From Bartonella sp. HY038 (GTDB lineage Bacteria; Pseudomonadota; Alphaproteobacteria; Rhizobiales; Rhizobiaceae), in NCBI RefSeq assembly GCF_014117425.1, contig NZ_CP059725.1, positions 124,001-188,000 of the forward strand: 64,000 nt of DNA, read 5' to 3'. Position numbers and translations under genes: made by a program. The notes below the pieces were generated by a model. The model was not told the DNA's origin. It saw only the letters and a list, made by a program, of their open reading frames with translations, and made no database searches. Shown piece after piece: positions 27,428-37,075 of this stretch. Position 1 is the stretch's first letter. Each line of letters starts with the position of its first letter.

Positions 27428-27463
27428 AAAAGCCCGACCCGCTTTAAAGTGGGCCGGGCTTTT
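27428..27463 (-). terminator. Terminator/attenuator between dnaK and dnaJ
   Basis: A long G/C-rich hairpin (outer stem AAAAGCCCG/CGGGCTTTT, inner CCCG/TGGG) begins 21 bases after the dnaK stop and is followed on the minus strand by TTTTGTCT. It would lower dnaJ relative to dnaK. Confidence 0.75.
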
Positions 27464-27484
27464 TATCGTTAAAGCATTTTTACA

Positions 27485-29389
27485 TTACTTTTTCTTATTA
27501 TCGTCAATTTCTTCAAAATCAGCATCAACAACATCATCCTTGCCGCTTGCAGCTTCTGCCGCAGCCTCAGGATCATCAGCCATATTACTGGCTTCATACA
27601 TGGCTTGTCCAAGCTTCATGCTTGCTTCTGTAAGCCTATCACTCTTAGCGCGGATGTCGTCAGCATTATCACCTTCCATTGCTGCCTTAAGGTCAACAAT
27701 AGCGGTTTCAATTGCAGCCTTATCTTCAGCCGAAACCTTATCACCATAATCAGCAACAGATTTTTCTGCAGAATGGATAAGACCTTCAGCCTGGTTTTTA
27801 GCTTCAACAATTTCACGACGCTTCTTGTCATCTGCGGCATGTTCTTCAGCTTCACGAACCATCTTTTCGATGTCATCATCGCTAAGACCACCAGATGCCT
27901 GAATACGCACTTGCTGTTCTTTACCAGTACCTTTATCTTTTGCAGAAACATTAACGATACCATTAGCATCAATATCAAATGTCACTTCAATTTGCGGAAC
28001 GCCACGTGGTGCTGGTGGAATACCAACTAGGTTGAATTCGCCAAGCATCTTATTGTCGGCTGCCATTTCGCGCTCACCTTGGAACACGCGAATAGTCACA
28101 GCATTCTGGTTGTCTTCAGCAGTCGAGAACACATTAGATTTCTTGGTTGGAATAGTTGTGTTACGGTCGATAAGACGAGTAAACACGCCACCAAGAGTCT
28201 CAATACCAAGTGAAAGTGGTGTAACGTCAAGCAATAACACATCGGTTACGTCGCCTTGGATAACGCCAGCTTGAACGGCTGCACCCATTGCCACAACTTC
28301 ATCAGGGTTAACACCCTTATGAGGATCTTTACCAAAGAAGTTTTTAACAACTTCTTGGATTTTTGGCATACGAGTCATACCACCAACAAGAACCACTTCA
28401 TCAATATCAGCAGCGGTCAAATCAGCATCTTTTAATGCAGCCTTACAAGGTTCAATGGTGCGCTTGACGAAATCTTCCACCAAGGATTCAAATTTGGCGC
28501 GAGTAAGTTTCATGGTCAAGTGCTTTGGACCAGTTTGGTCTGCAGTGATAAATGGCAGATTGATTTCAGTCTGCTGAGCCGATGAAAGCTCGATCTTTGC
28601 CTTTTCAGCAGCTTCTTTCAAGCGCTGTAATGCAAGCTTGTCGTTCTTAAGATCGATGCCTTGTTCTTTTTTGAATTCATCAGCAAAGTAAGAAACAAGA
28701 CGCATGTCAAAGTCTTCACCACCAAGGAATGTGTCACCATTGGTTGATTTTACTTCAAAAACGCCATCGCCAATTTCCAAAATTGAAACGTCGAAGGTAC
28801 CACCACCAAGATCGTAAACAGCAATGGTCTTACCGTCTTTTTTCTCAAGGCCATAAGCAAGTGCTGCAGCAGTTGGCTCGTTGATAATACGAAGAACTTC
28901 AAGACCAGCAATCTTACCAGCATCTTTGGTTGCCTGACGCTGTGCGTCATTAAAGTAAGCAGGAACCGTAATAACGGCTTGTTCTACTTTTTCACCAAGA
29001 TAGGCTTCAGCTGTTTCTTTCATTTTCTGCAAAATCATTGCAGAAATCTGTGAAGGTGAATAGGTGTTGTCTTTTGCTTCAACAGCAGCATCGCCATTGT
29101 CACCGCGTACAATAGCATAAGGAACAAGTGCCTTATCCTTAGCAACGGTTGGATCATCAAAGCGACGACCGATAAGGCGCTTAACCGCAAAAATTGTGCC
29201 TTCTGGATTTGTCACGGCCTGACGTTTTGCAGGTTGACCGACAAGGCGCTCACCGCCATCGGTGAAAGCAACGATTGATGGGGTGGTGCGTGCACCTTCC
29301 GCATTTTCAATTACTTTTGCTGTTTTGCCGTCCATGACAGCAACGCATGAATTGGTGGTACCAAGGTCAATACCAATAATTTTTGCCAT
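27485..29389 (-). CDS. dnaK: Chaperone DnaK (Hsp70)
   Basis: 634 aa from ATG at 29389 ([15 protein letters not shown]), chosen over the in-frame start four codons upstream because GGAGAG lies directly before it. The nucleotide-binding domain has the phosphate-1 loop GIDLGTTNS, phosphate-2 [14 protein letters not shown] and adenosine loop [10 protein letters not shown]. The linker [12 protein letters not shown] leads to the beta-sandwich substrate domain and helical lid, and the acidic tail ends in EEIDDNKKK. It works with DnaJ downstream; grpE is not in the window. A sigma-32 promoter is visible upstream. Confidence 0.98.
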   Translation of the reverse strand: MAKIIGIDLGTTNSCVAVMDGKTAKVIENAEGARTTPSIVAFTDGGERLVGQPAKRQAVTNPEGTIFAVKRLIGRRFDDPTVAKDKALVPYAIVRGDNGDAAVEAKDNTYSPSQISAMILQKMKETAEAYLGEKVEQAVITVPAYFNDAQRQATKDAGKIAGLEVLRIINEPTAAALAYGLEKKDGKTIAVYDLGGGTFDVSILEIGDGVFEVKSTNGDTFLGGEDFDMRLVSYFADEFKKEQGIDLKNDKLALQRLKEAAEKAKIELSSAQQTEINLPFITADQTGPKHLTMKLTRAKFESLVEDFVKRTIEPCKAALKDADLTAADIDEVVLVGGMTRMPKIQEVVKNFFGKDPHKGVNPDEVVAMGAAVQAGVIQGDVTDVLLLDVTPLSLGIETLGGVFTRLIDRNTTIPTKKSNVFSTAEDNQNAVTIRVFQGEREMAADNKMLGEFNLVGIPPAPRGVPQIEVTFDIDANGIVNVSAKDKGTGKEQQVRIQASGGLSDDDIEKMVREAEEHAADDKKRREIVEAKNQAEGLIHSAEKSVADYGDKVSAEDKAAIETAIVDLKAAMEGDNADDIRAKSDRLTEASMKLGQAMYEASNMADDPEAAAEAASGKDDVVDADFEEIDDNKKK

Positions 29390-29501
29390 TTTTCTCTCCA
29401 TTCAGCGAACCACAAGGACCTATAAAAGCGTTCCGTAATGTGGTTCCTAATCGTTAATTTTGTTAGGCTTGAAATAAATTCCAACATAACAAGTTGATGG
29501 G

Positions 29502-29531
29502 TATATAAGGAGCGGTTTTTTTTACTGCAAG
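29502..29531 (-). promoter_or_regulatory. RpoH (sigma-32) heat-shock promoter of dnaK
   Basis: On the minus strand CTTG (29531-29528), a 17-nt spacer and CCTTATATA (29510-29502) match the alphaproteobacterial RpoH consensus CTTG-N17-CYTAT-N-T. It lies about 110 nt before the dnaK ATG. Confidence 0.75.
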
Positions 29532-29734
29532 AGAGGATTGAGTTGTTTTTGCACTTCTTTATCAAAAAAAATGCTTTTTTTATTATTTTTTGTGTTTTTT
29601 TACCAAGCTGTGTCATTTTTGAAGTGGATTGATAGCAAAAACACGTATTTTACTGATTGATATATAGGTGTAGGTTTATAAAAGCCACCGCTATCCTTAT
29701 ATCATCGGCAGCCGTTTTCATAATCCTTGCAAGG

Positions 29735-29765
29735 GGTGTTGGTTGCAAATAAAACAACCAACACC
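29735..29765 (-). terminator. Perfect 11-bp hairpin downstream of the amidohydrolase gene
   Basis: GGTGTTGGTTG pairs perfectly with CAACCAACACC around a 9-nt loop, about 30 bp beyond the amidohydrolase stop. No U-run follows on the minus strand. The rest of the gap to dnaK holds only the dnaK promoter. Confidence 0.5.
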
Positions 29766-29796
29766 AAGCAACATTATTTTACAATTTTAAAAAGAC

Positions 29797-30981
29797 CTAA
29801 CGCAGGTAGCTTTCAACCAACATAGCAAAATAACTGCCACCAAGTGGGATGAGTGCGTCATTAAAGTTATAGTTGGGATTATGCAAAGGCGCACTTTCAC
29901 CATTGCCAATCATTAAATAGCTGCCTTTACGCTCTTCAAGCATAAAAGCAAAATCTTCACTACCGGAAACTCTTGGCATATCGCGATTGACCATTGTGTC
30001 ACCAAAGGCATTTTGGGCAACGTCAAGCGCAAATTCGGTTTCTGCCCGATGATTAACAAGCGGAGGGTAGACGCGCTTATAAATAACCTCTGCTGTTGCG
30101 CCAAAACTTTCAGCCTGCGTTTTTGCAATTTTTTCGATACGCTCTTGTAGTAAATCACGAGTTTGTGGGGTGAAACAGCGTATTGTTAGCAGCATTTCAG
30201 CACTATCAGGAATAACATTGGCGGCAAAACCTGCATGAAAACTACCAATGGTTACCACTGCCGCTTCAGAAGGTGGTACATTGCGTGATACGATTGTTTG
30301 TAACGCATTAATGAGCATGCCACCAATGGCAATAGGATCAATGGCTTTTTCAGGCAATGCGCCATGACCGCCTTTGCCGTGTATGATGATTTTAGCCGTA
30401 TCGCTAGACGGCATGAAAGTACCCACTTTACTGCCCATATAGCCAATTGGCGCATCTGGCCAATTATGCAATGCAAAAATCTTATCACATGGATATTTTT
30501 GAAATAACCCATCATCTATCATGGCTTTTGCGCCGGCATAACCTTCTTCTGCGGGCTGAAAAATCAGATTAACTGTGCCATCAAAATTCTTGCTTTCGGC
30601 AAAATAACGAGCCGCCGCCAATAACATGGCCGTATGACCATCATGGCCACAAGCATGCATCTTTCCAGCATTTTTACTGGAATAAGAAAGGTTGGTTTGC
30701 TCTTCAATCGGTAGAGCGTCAAAATCTGCTCGAAGACCAATCGTTTTGGTGCCATTGCCGCATTTTAGTTGGCCAACAACACCAGTTTTGCCAATTTGCG
30801 TTTCAACCTCATAGCCCCAACTTTTCAATAATTTCGATACAATATCCGCGGTTCGATGCTCTTCATAGGCAAGTTCTGGATGGGCGTGTAAATCTTGGCG
30901 AATAGCAACCATATCATCATTAAAGCGGATGATATGATCTTGGATGTTTTGAATATTAGGAAAATTTTGCTTTGTACTCAT
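29797..30981 (-). CDS. M20-family amidohydrolase (hippurate/N-acyl amino acid hydrolase type)
   Basis: 394 aa. The metal-binding signature ACGHDGHTAM lies about residues 114-123, and PAEEGYAGAK holds the catalytic and bridging glutamates. HALHNWP and GGHGALPEKAIDP belong to the dimerisation/lid domain, and SGSEDFAFM gives the last metal-ligand region. Such enzymes hydrolyse N-acyl or N-aroyl amino acids (hippurate hydrolase, aminoacylase, IAA-amino-acid hydrolase). It is cytoplasmic. It follows the MHS transporter gene by 11 bp, so the two are an operon for import and cleavage of a conjugate. Confidence 0.88.
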   Translation of the reverse strand: MSTKQNFPNIQNIQDHIIRFNDDMVAIRQDLHAHPELAYEEHRTADIVSKLLKSWGYEVETQIGKTGVVGQLKCGNGTKTIGLRADFDALPIEEQTNLSYSSKNAGKMHACGHDGHTAMLLAAARYFAESKNFDGTVNLIFQPAEEGYAGAKAMIDDGLFQKYPCDKIFALHNWPDAPIGYMGSKVGTFMPSSDTAKIIIHGKGGHGALPEKAIDPIAIGGMLINALQTIVSRNVPPSEAAVVTIGSFHAGFAANVIPDSAEMLLTIRCFTPQTRDLLQERIEKIAKTQAESFGATAEVIYKRVYPPLVNHRAETEFALDVAQNAFGDTMVNRDMPRVSGSEDFAFMLEERKGSYLMIGNGESAPLHNPNYNFNDALIPLGGSYFAMLVESYLR

Positions 30982-30992
30982 AGTTCAAAACC

Positions 30993-32294
30993 TTATTGTT
31001 TGTGACGTTTTTCATGAAACAGTGAAGCTGCGATAATACCAATAATGAGGGCTGACCCGAGATACCAAAATGGCGCCATGATATTTTTGTCTGATATTTT
31101 TAAAAGCCAAGTCACAATGATTTGTGCTGTGCCGCCAAAAATAGTAACACCAAAAGCATAGATCACTCCGGTTGCAGTTGCTCGAATTGACCGCTCAAAA
31201 GCTTCCATAATCATTAAAACGCTAAATGTCATAAGAAGGCCAAGGCAACCAATGCCGATGGTATGGAAAATGAAGAATAATGTTGGTGTTGCAACAAAAT
31301 AAAAATCAAAAAAGCTAGCTATAAGCGCAATGAGCAAAATTATCAGTGCAACTGGCTTACGCCGTTCCAACTTATCGCATAAAAATCCAGAAATAATTGA
31401 GAAGATTATCATAACAATACTGGCATAGCTGGTAACCAGAAAAGTCTGCGATTCTCCCATGGTGGTCACTGTTTTAAGATAATTTGGCATGTAGAAAATC
31501 AAAATATACATAAGCGCAGTGACAGGTAAAATATAAAGAACGCCAAGGCAAGTTTGTAGCAAATGCTTGTCTAACAAAACTGCGAAAGGATGGCTGCTTT
31601 GTTGTGTGTGGCTTTCCGCTTCAAAGGTTTCATTAATATGGGCACGAATATAAAGCCCTACAGGAATAATAAGCAACGAGAAGATGAAAGGCACGCGCCA
31701 ACCCCAACTATGCAAGGCTTCCGTCGATAATACTGCTGTTAGACTAGCCGCCATGAGCGAACCGGTTAGAGAGCTTAAGCCTTGACCGATAAATTGCCAG
31801 CTAACAAAAAAGCCACGTTGATGACGTTCTGCCGATTCCATCAGCAATGTTGTTGCTGCACCAATTTCGCCGCCTGCAGAAAATCCTTGCAATAGCCTAC
31901 CAACGACCAATAAAATCGGTGCCATAATACCAATAGCCGAAGCAGGCGGGGCAAAACCAATCAAAGCACTGCCTAAAGCCATTAACAAAATTGTTAAAAG
32001 CATAGCAGCTTTTCGGCCCTTGCGATCAGCATAAGCTCCAATTATGATGCTACCAAGCGGACGCATAACAAAGCCGACACCAAAAACGCCAACCGAAAAT
32101 AAAAGCGATGTCAACCAGTCTTCTGATTTAAAGAAAACTTGTCCGATAATACCAGCAAAAAAGCTATATACGGTAAAATCGAAAATTTCCAAAAAATTGC
32201 CAATACTAGCTGCTACAATCAGCTTGGTTTTTTCAGATTTTGTTTTGAGCGCAGAACTGGTCGTTGTCTGTACTCCATTTTTGGAATGTACCAT
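30993..32294 (-). CDS. MHS-family (ProP-like) proton symporter
   Basis: 433 aa with 12 predicted transmembrane segments. The metabolite:H+ symporter signature of the major facilitator superfamily is clear: ASIGNFLEIFDFTVYSFFA in helix 1, GVGFVMRPLGSIIIGAYADRKGRK between helices 2 and 3 (MFS motif A), and LLQGFSAGGEIGAA in helix 4. Relatives carry citrate, ketoglutarate, proline/betaine or shikimate. It is co-transcribed with the M20 amidohydrolase, so the substrate may be an N-acyl amino acid; this is inference. GGGGA precedes the ATG. Confidence 0.87.
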   Translation of the reverse strand: MVHSKNGVQTTTSSALKTKSEKTKLIVAASIGNFLEIFDFTVYSFFAGIIGQVFFKSEDWLTSLLFSVGVFGVGFVMRPLGSIIIGAYADRKGRKAAMLLTILLMALGSALIGFAPPASAIGIMAPILLVVGRLLQGFSAGGEIGAATTLLMESAERHQRGFFVSWQFIGQGLSSLTGSLMAASLTAVLSTEALHSWGWRVPFIFSLLIIPVGLYIRAHINETFEAESHTQQSSHPFAVLLDKHLLQTCLGVLYILPVTALMYILIFYMPNYLKTVTTMGESQTFLVTSYASIVMIIFSIISGFLCDKLERRKPVALIILLIALIASFFDFYFVATPTLFFIFHTIGIGCLGLLMTFSVLMIMEAFERSIRATATGVIYAFGVTIFGGTAQIIVTWLLKISDKNIMAPFWYLGSALIIGIIAASLFHEKRHKQ

Positions 32295-32422
32295 AGTTCC
32301 CCAATATCTTTTTTAATTAAGAGTTCATCTAAAGATATAATTTATATAGAATAATTAAAAAAATAAAACCAATTCGTAAGGGATTAAGATTTTTATTGAT
32401 TATTGGTTCAATATAGATTGTT

Positions 32423-32908
32423 TTAACCATATTCGCCCCAATTGATTTGCACCCGATAATAAATGCCTTGTTGTTTTATAAATAGGCTATATTCATACTG
32501 CACATTATTGTCATTTTCATTGTAGAATAAACAGTAATGGTGGGATTCTAGCTCAAATTTATGGGGGTGGATTTCACAGTATTTAAGTTGAAATCTTTGC
32601 TTATAAAAATCAATAATTTCCGACAGCGAGAGGGTGGTTTTAAACTCTACCACGCGATATTCGAAACTGGTCACCTCAAATATTTGAAAAGAAAGCCTAA
32701 TTGGTTTGATAATATTATGTGAGGGAATAGGAAAATTTTGCAAATCTGTGGGTAAAAACCAAGCGTAAAAACTATCTTTTTCAACACCTTCTTCTAAAAT
32801 AGGTGCGATAGCAAGACTTGTACAAATTATAAGTGCTAGACCAGAAAAGATGGCGAAAATGGCAACAATAAATCGGATGATTGCTTCCTTTTCAAAATGA
32901 AATGGCAT
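32423..32908 (-). CDS. Membrane-anchored hypothetical protein
   Basis: 161 aa, not recognised. One transmembrane segment near the N-terminus (about 11-35, FIVAIFAIFSGLALIICTS) is followed by a ~120-residue domain, probably periplasmic. That domain has alternating strands and a TTLSLSEIIDFYKQRF helix. The layout and the late QLKYCEIHPHKF stretch give no family. It lies between the transporter operon and a lytic transglycosylase on the same strand, but the spacing (68 bp upstream) does not prove an operon. Confidence 0.6.
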   Translation of the reverse strand: MPFHFEKEAIIRFIVAIFAIFSGLALIICTSLAIAPILEEGVEKDSFYAWFLPTDLQNFPIPSHNIIKPIRLSFQIFEVTSFEYRVVEFKTTLSLSEIIDFYKQRFQLKYCEIHPHKFELESHHYCLFYNENDNNVQYEYSLFIKQQGIYYRVQINWGEYG

Positions 32909-32976
32909 TAGGATTAATTCAGTTTTCCTAATGCCAATTTATGACAGTCTATTCGTATAAAATTGAGTTTTAGCGG

Positions 32977-34251
32977 TTATCGCCGTCTTAAAACACTCAA
33001 AACTTCACGGCTTGGGTGGCCATCAGCTTTCAAACCATTGCGCTTTTGAAAAGCTTGAATGGCTGTTTTTGAAGCTTCGCCAATGCGCCCATCAATTGGA
33101 CCATTATAATAGCCAAGGCTTTTAAGATGATTTTGCAATTCTTGCCGCTCGCTCATGCTAATGGGCGTAAAGGGCCGGCTCCAATCACGCACCAAACCAC
33201 CATAGCCAGCAATTCTATCAGCCAATAAGCCGACTGCAAAGGCATAGCGATCAGCTGAATTATAACGTTTGATGACATTAAAATTCTTAGTCACCAAAAA
33301 TACGGGCCCTTCGCGTCCATCTGGTAATTTAAGAGTTGCTGAATCATTAGGAAAAGGAAATGCTGAGCCATTAGCACGGCGCAAGCCAAGACGCTGCCAT
33401 TCAGCAAGGCGTAATGATCCACCAGGGAATTTTCCTGTAGCTGGTAAGATAACTTCATAGCCCCAAGTTTTACCACTTTGCCACCCATTTTTGTGGAGTA
33501 AATTAGCAGCAGTTCCCAATGCATCAGGAATAGAATTCCAAATATCACGCCTGCCATCGCCATCAATATCGACAGCATAGTCTAAATAACTGGTTGGAAT
33601 AAATTGGGTGTGTCCTAAAGCACCAGCCCAAGAACCAGTTAAATGTGAACGGTCAATATCACCACTTTGCAAGATTTGCATTGCTGCTATTAATTGCGTA
33701 CGGCCAAATTTTGCCCGTTTGGGATAGCCATAGGCAAGGGTTGCGAGTGAGCGTATAGCATCACGCATAATATCATCGCGCTTTAAAGCTGCGCCATAAT
33801 TTGATTCCATTGACCAGATAGCGAGCAAAATATAACGGCTAACACCAAAGCGCTGTTCAATAACATTGAGAACTTTTGCCCATTGGCGACCATGGGCCTG
33901 TCCTTGAGCTACTGCTTCATCTTGAACACGATTATCAAAATAATTCCATGTCGGATCTTTAAATTCAGGTTGCCATGCCGCCTTTTTCAAGACTTCAGGA
34001 TCTGGCGTAGTAACGCCGCGAAAGGCAAGATTGAAAGTTTTATCGCTTATGCCCGATTGGCGAGCAGTGCTACGAAATTGCTCAATCCAGCGCATGAAAC
34101 CCGCATCGGCAAAAGCCGGCGAAACACCAATAAAACTTGCACCTAACATAGCAAAAGCTGAACCAATGACCAATTTGCGGCGCGATATACCCGTAGTGGT
34201 AGGCGCATCATGCTGGCTTTGTATTCCATTCCTATGCCAAAATTTTTTCAT
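32977..34251 (-). CDS. Lytic murein transglycosylase (MltB-like) with peptidoglycan-binding domain
   Basis: 424 aa from the ATG at 34251, which has AGAGGA 6 nt upstream. The leader contains SRRKLVIGSAF and a hydrophobic core ending SPAFA, a signal that could use Tat or Sec. The SLT_2/MltB-type catalytic domain (about 50-330) has the catalytic Glu in WSMESNYG, and GALGHTQFIPTSY and AVDIDGDGRRDIW complete the active-site cleft. The last ~60 residues (LQNHLKSLGYYNGPIDG) are a PG_binding_1 domain. It cleaves glycan strands in the periplasm to 1,6-anhydro products. Confidence 0.92.
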   Translation of the reverse strand: MKKFWHRNGIQSQHDAPTTTGISRRKLVIGSAFAMLGASFIGVSPAFADAGFMRWIEQFRSTARQSGISDKTFNLAFRGVTTPDPEVLKKAAWQPEFKDPTWNYFDNRVQDEAVAQGQAHGRQWAKVLNVIEQRFGVSRYILLAIWSMESNYGAALKRDDIMRDAIRSLATLAYGYPKRAKFGRTQLIAAMQILQSGDIDRSHLTGSWAGALGHTQFIPTSYLDYAVDIDGDGRRDIWNSIPDALGTAANLLHKNGWQSGKTWGYEVILPATGKFPGGSLRLAEWQRLGLRRANGSAFPFPNDSATLKLPDGREGPVFLVTKNFNVIKRYNSADRYAFAVGLLADRIAGYGGLVRDWSRPFTPISMSERQELQNHLKSLGYYNGPIDGRIGEASKTAIQAFQKRNGLKADGHPSREVLSVLRRR

Positions 34252-34775
34252 GATAATCCTCTTTTGCAATGATCAAACCTATCATCCCACAGCAAGAGTT
34301 ATTAATCCGTTTATAAAATTGCATATTATTCATATAATACAGGATTTAAGCGTGGTTTTCAAAGTAAACATTTGTTTTTCACTTGATGTACGCGTCAATT
34401 CTTAGCGGTTTTGGGATAATTGAAATAAATCAAGTCATAAACATACACTTGTTAAAATCTAGTCTAATTTTGTGTGTAATTGATGACATGCGCCTTTTTG
34501 GCACATTTTTTTATGCTTAAGGGCTTGTATTATTTGTTGAGAAAAAAATACAACTATTATTATAAAAAGACAAAGTAGAGATTGAGATTATTGTTTTAAT
34601 TAAAATTTTGCCGCTAATTGCGACGGGCTTTTGAGGGAAAGTTTGATGTCATTATTGGTAAAAATTTGCAAAATTGGTTGATGCGTAAGTGATGTGTTGC
34701 CTCGTTTGATTTGGAAATATGTCCATTTTATTCATTCCGTTATTGCAAATAGTTTTGTAGGTAAGGAGAGTAGGG
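34252..34775. promoter_or_regulatory. Divergent intergenic region between transglycosylase and TonB-receptor operon
   Basis: About 520 bp of AT-rich DNA. The promoters of both genes should be here. I looked for RirA/Fur/Irr-like iron boxes and for cobalamin, TPP or other riboswitch landmarks and saw none I would call. AAGGAGAG precedes the GTG start at 34776. Confidence 0.35.
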
Positions 34776-37028
34776 GTGCCTCATTTCATCAAGCAAGGCT
34801 CAAAAACCCATTTGGGCCATAAATCGTTATTTGCCACAAGTTTAGTTGCACTATTATTGTCAACAGGGTTGGCGACCGCGCAAACCGCGAGTCCTGGTGC
34901 CCCAATCATTCTTGATGCTGTTGTTATTGATGGCAACAATGGTCGTGAAGCTGAGGTTGAACGTCGTTTCCAAGCAATGCCAGGTGGTGTTAATCTTGTG
35001 TCGCAAGATGATATGCCAACGTCAGCCAATCTTACCTTATCGCGTGCATTAGAGCAGGTGCCAGGTGTGGTTATTCAAAATTTCTTTGGTGGTAACGATC
35101 AGCCACGTATTCAAATTCGTGGCTCTGGCCTACAACAAAATCCGGTAGAGCGCGGTATTTTAATGCTGCAAAATGGCTTGCCGCTCAATCGTGCCGATGG
35201 ATCTTACATTGTTGGGCTTGCTAATCCTAGCCAAGCGCAATCTATCGAAGTTTATCGTGGTTACATGGCAAATCGCATTGGCGCAACAGTGCTTGGCGGT
35301 GCGATCAATATGGTGTCCCCCACAGGTTTAAGCCAGCAAGGCGCAAGTTTTACCGCGAGTGGTGGTAGTTTTGGTCAATATAATTTTGGTGGCCAATTTG
35401 GTTTTGCAAAAGATAATTTTGATGGCTTTATACAAGTCGATCATAGCAAGCGCGATGGGTTTCGCGATTATAATGCTTCAGAGCGAACGAGCATCAGTGG
35501 TAATATTGGTTTTCGTATCAATGATAGAGTAACAACTCGTTTTTTCGCAGGTTATACAGACCTTGACTTTGATGTGGCAGGGCCAGTTAATAAAGCGATG
35601 CTTAAAAAACGCCCTCAAACCAATTGGTCTGGGCCAACGCTAACACCAAATGGCGCAATTAACCCTGGCCCTAATGTTTGGCGTGATCGCCCAAAGCGTG
35701 AAGCAACCCAATATCTTATTGGTAATCGTACCAGTTTTGAAATGGGTGCGCATCTTTTTGATGTGGCTTTTAGCTATAGCTATAGTGATGATATGTTTCG
35801 CTTTCCGGTTTCAGCCGGCGTGCGTCAATCAAAAGGTGGCGACTTTACCGCTCTTGCCCATTATGCATATAGCCCTGATGAAAGTAAAGCTTTACCCCTT
35901 TTCGAATTGTCATTGCTTTATGCAACGGGTTCGATGGAGCGTGATTACTATCTTAATCAATCAGGCAGTAAAGGTGCAAAATTTGGTGCTAATGATTTAG
36001 ATTCAACAACCCTATCACTATTTGCTGGTTTAAATGTGCCAATTGCGCAAAAATGGACATTATCGCCATCTGTGTCGTTTGCACATGCCACCCGCGATAA
36101 TGATGATCGTTATGATGGAGTAAGGCGGCCAACCATTGCCTATAATCCACGCATGCCTGATCGTCTTTTACCTAATGGTGCGGTTGCGGCAAACGATACA
36201 AGTTATAAGCATAGCTATTCTGGCTGGAGTCCAGCCCTTGCGCTTAGCTATGAAATTTCCGATGAGCAAACTGCTTATGTAGCCGTTAGCCATAATTTCG
36301 AGCCGCCAAGTCAAGATGATCTGATCGCGACAATTAATGGCACTCCAAATTCGAGCGCTGGTCGCCCTAATCCAGCAACGCCTTTTGTATCCTATGCAAG
36401 TTTTGCAACGCCTGATCTTGATGCACAAAAGGCAACAACAGTGGAAGCTGGTTGGCGTGGCCGGTTTGATCGCTTCTCCTTTGATCTATCTAGCTATTAT
36501 TCATGGGTGGATAATGAATTATTGAGTTTGCGTGATGTGAGCGGCGCACCGCTTGGTGCTGTCAATGCTGATGATACGCGTCATTTTGGTATTGATATCG
36601 GGCTTGGTGCACAGTTTTCCAACCAATTTTCGGGGCGTTTGGCCTATACATACCAAAATTTCCGTTTTCATGATGATCCACTACGCGGCAATAATTATCT
36701 TGCTGGAGCGCCGCGCCATATTATCAATGCTATGTTACAATATCAGCCAATTGATGAATGGATTATTCAAACCAATGTGCGGTGGCTGCCAAGCAAAACC
36801 CCAGTTGATAATATGAATACGCTTTACAATGATGCCTATGCAATTGTGGATTTGCGCAGTGAATATCAAATCAACAAAAATTTCAAAATATTTGGCGAAA
36901 TAACCAATTTATTTGATAAAAAATATGCCTCATCTACCATTATCGCAGATTCTGCACGACCTGACCAAGCGGCTTTTTTACCAGGTGATGGCAGAGGTTT
37001 TTTTGCAGGTATCAAGGCTTCGTTCTAA
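34776..37028 (+). CDS. TonB-dependent outer-membrane receptor
   Basis: 750 aa, GTG start 9 nt after AAGGAGAG. The signal peptide runs to about residue 36 (SLVALLLSTGLATAQ). A TonB-box-like ILDAVVIDG follows, then the plug domain (about 60-180: LTLSRALEQVPGVVIQNF, QIRGSGLQQNP, IEVYRGYMANRIGATVLGG). A 22-strand barrel fills the rest, ending in the aromatic FFAGIKASF needed for outer-membrane assembly. It brings a large or scarce ligand across the outer membrane with TonB energy. The downstream genes are an inner-membrane ABC importer and NnrS, suggesting one uptake system. The ligand is unknown; a metal chelate is plausible. Confidence 0.9.
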   Translation: MPHFIKQGSKTHLGHKSLFATSLVALLLSTGLATAQTASPGAPIILDAVVIDGNNGREAEVERRFQAMPGGVNLVSQDDMPTSANLTLSRALEQVPGVVIQNFFGGNDQPRIQIRGSGLQQNPVERGILMLQNGLPLNRADGSYIVGLANPSQAQSIEVYRGYMANRIGATVLGGAINMVSPTGLSQQGASFTASGGSFGQYNFGGQFGFAKDNFDGFIQVDHSKRDGFRDYNASERTSISGNIGFRINDRVTTRFFAGYTDLDFDVAGPVNKAMLKKRPQTNWSGPTLTPNGAINPGPNVWRDRPKREATQYLIGNRTSFEMGAHLFDVAFSYSYSDDMFRFPVSAGVRQSKGGDFTALAHYAYSPDESKALPLFELSLLYATGSMERDYYLNQSGSKGAKFGANDLDSTTLSLFAGLNVPIAQKWTLSPSVSFAHATRDNDDRYDGVRRPTIAYNPRMPDRLLPNGAVAANDTSYKHSYSGWSPALALSYEISDEQTAYVAVSHNFEPPSQDDLIATINGTPNSSAGRPNPATPFVSYASFATPDLDAQKATTVEAGWRGRFDRFSFDLSSYYSWVDNELLSLRDVSGAPLGAVNADDTRHFGIDIGLGAQFSNQFSGRLAYTYQNFRFHDDPLRGNNYLAGAPRHIINAMLQYQPIDEWIIQTNVRWLPSKTPVDNMNTLYNDAYAIVDLRSEYQINKNFKIFGEITNLFDKKYASSTIIADSARPDQAAFLPGDGRGFFAGIKASF

Positions 37029-37075
37029 ATACTGAAATAGTTCTAATGGCCATGTGCAAAGGAGAATAGGGTATC

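Noticed and set aside
27540..28274. Plus-strand ORFs overlapping dnaK and dnaJ
   Set aside because: They are antisense shadows of highly biased coding sequence, with no independent support.
34252..34775. Iron box or cobalamin/TPP riboswitch before the TonB receptor
   Set aside because: I found none of the conserved landmarks by eye, so I do not call one.
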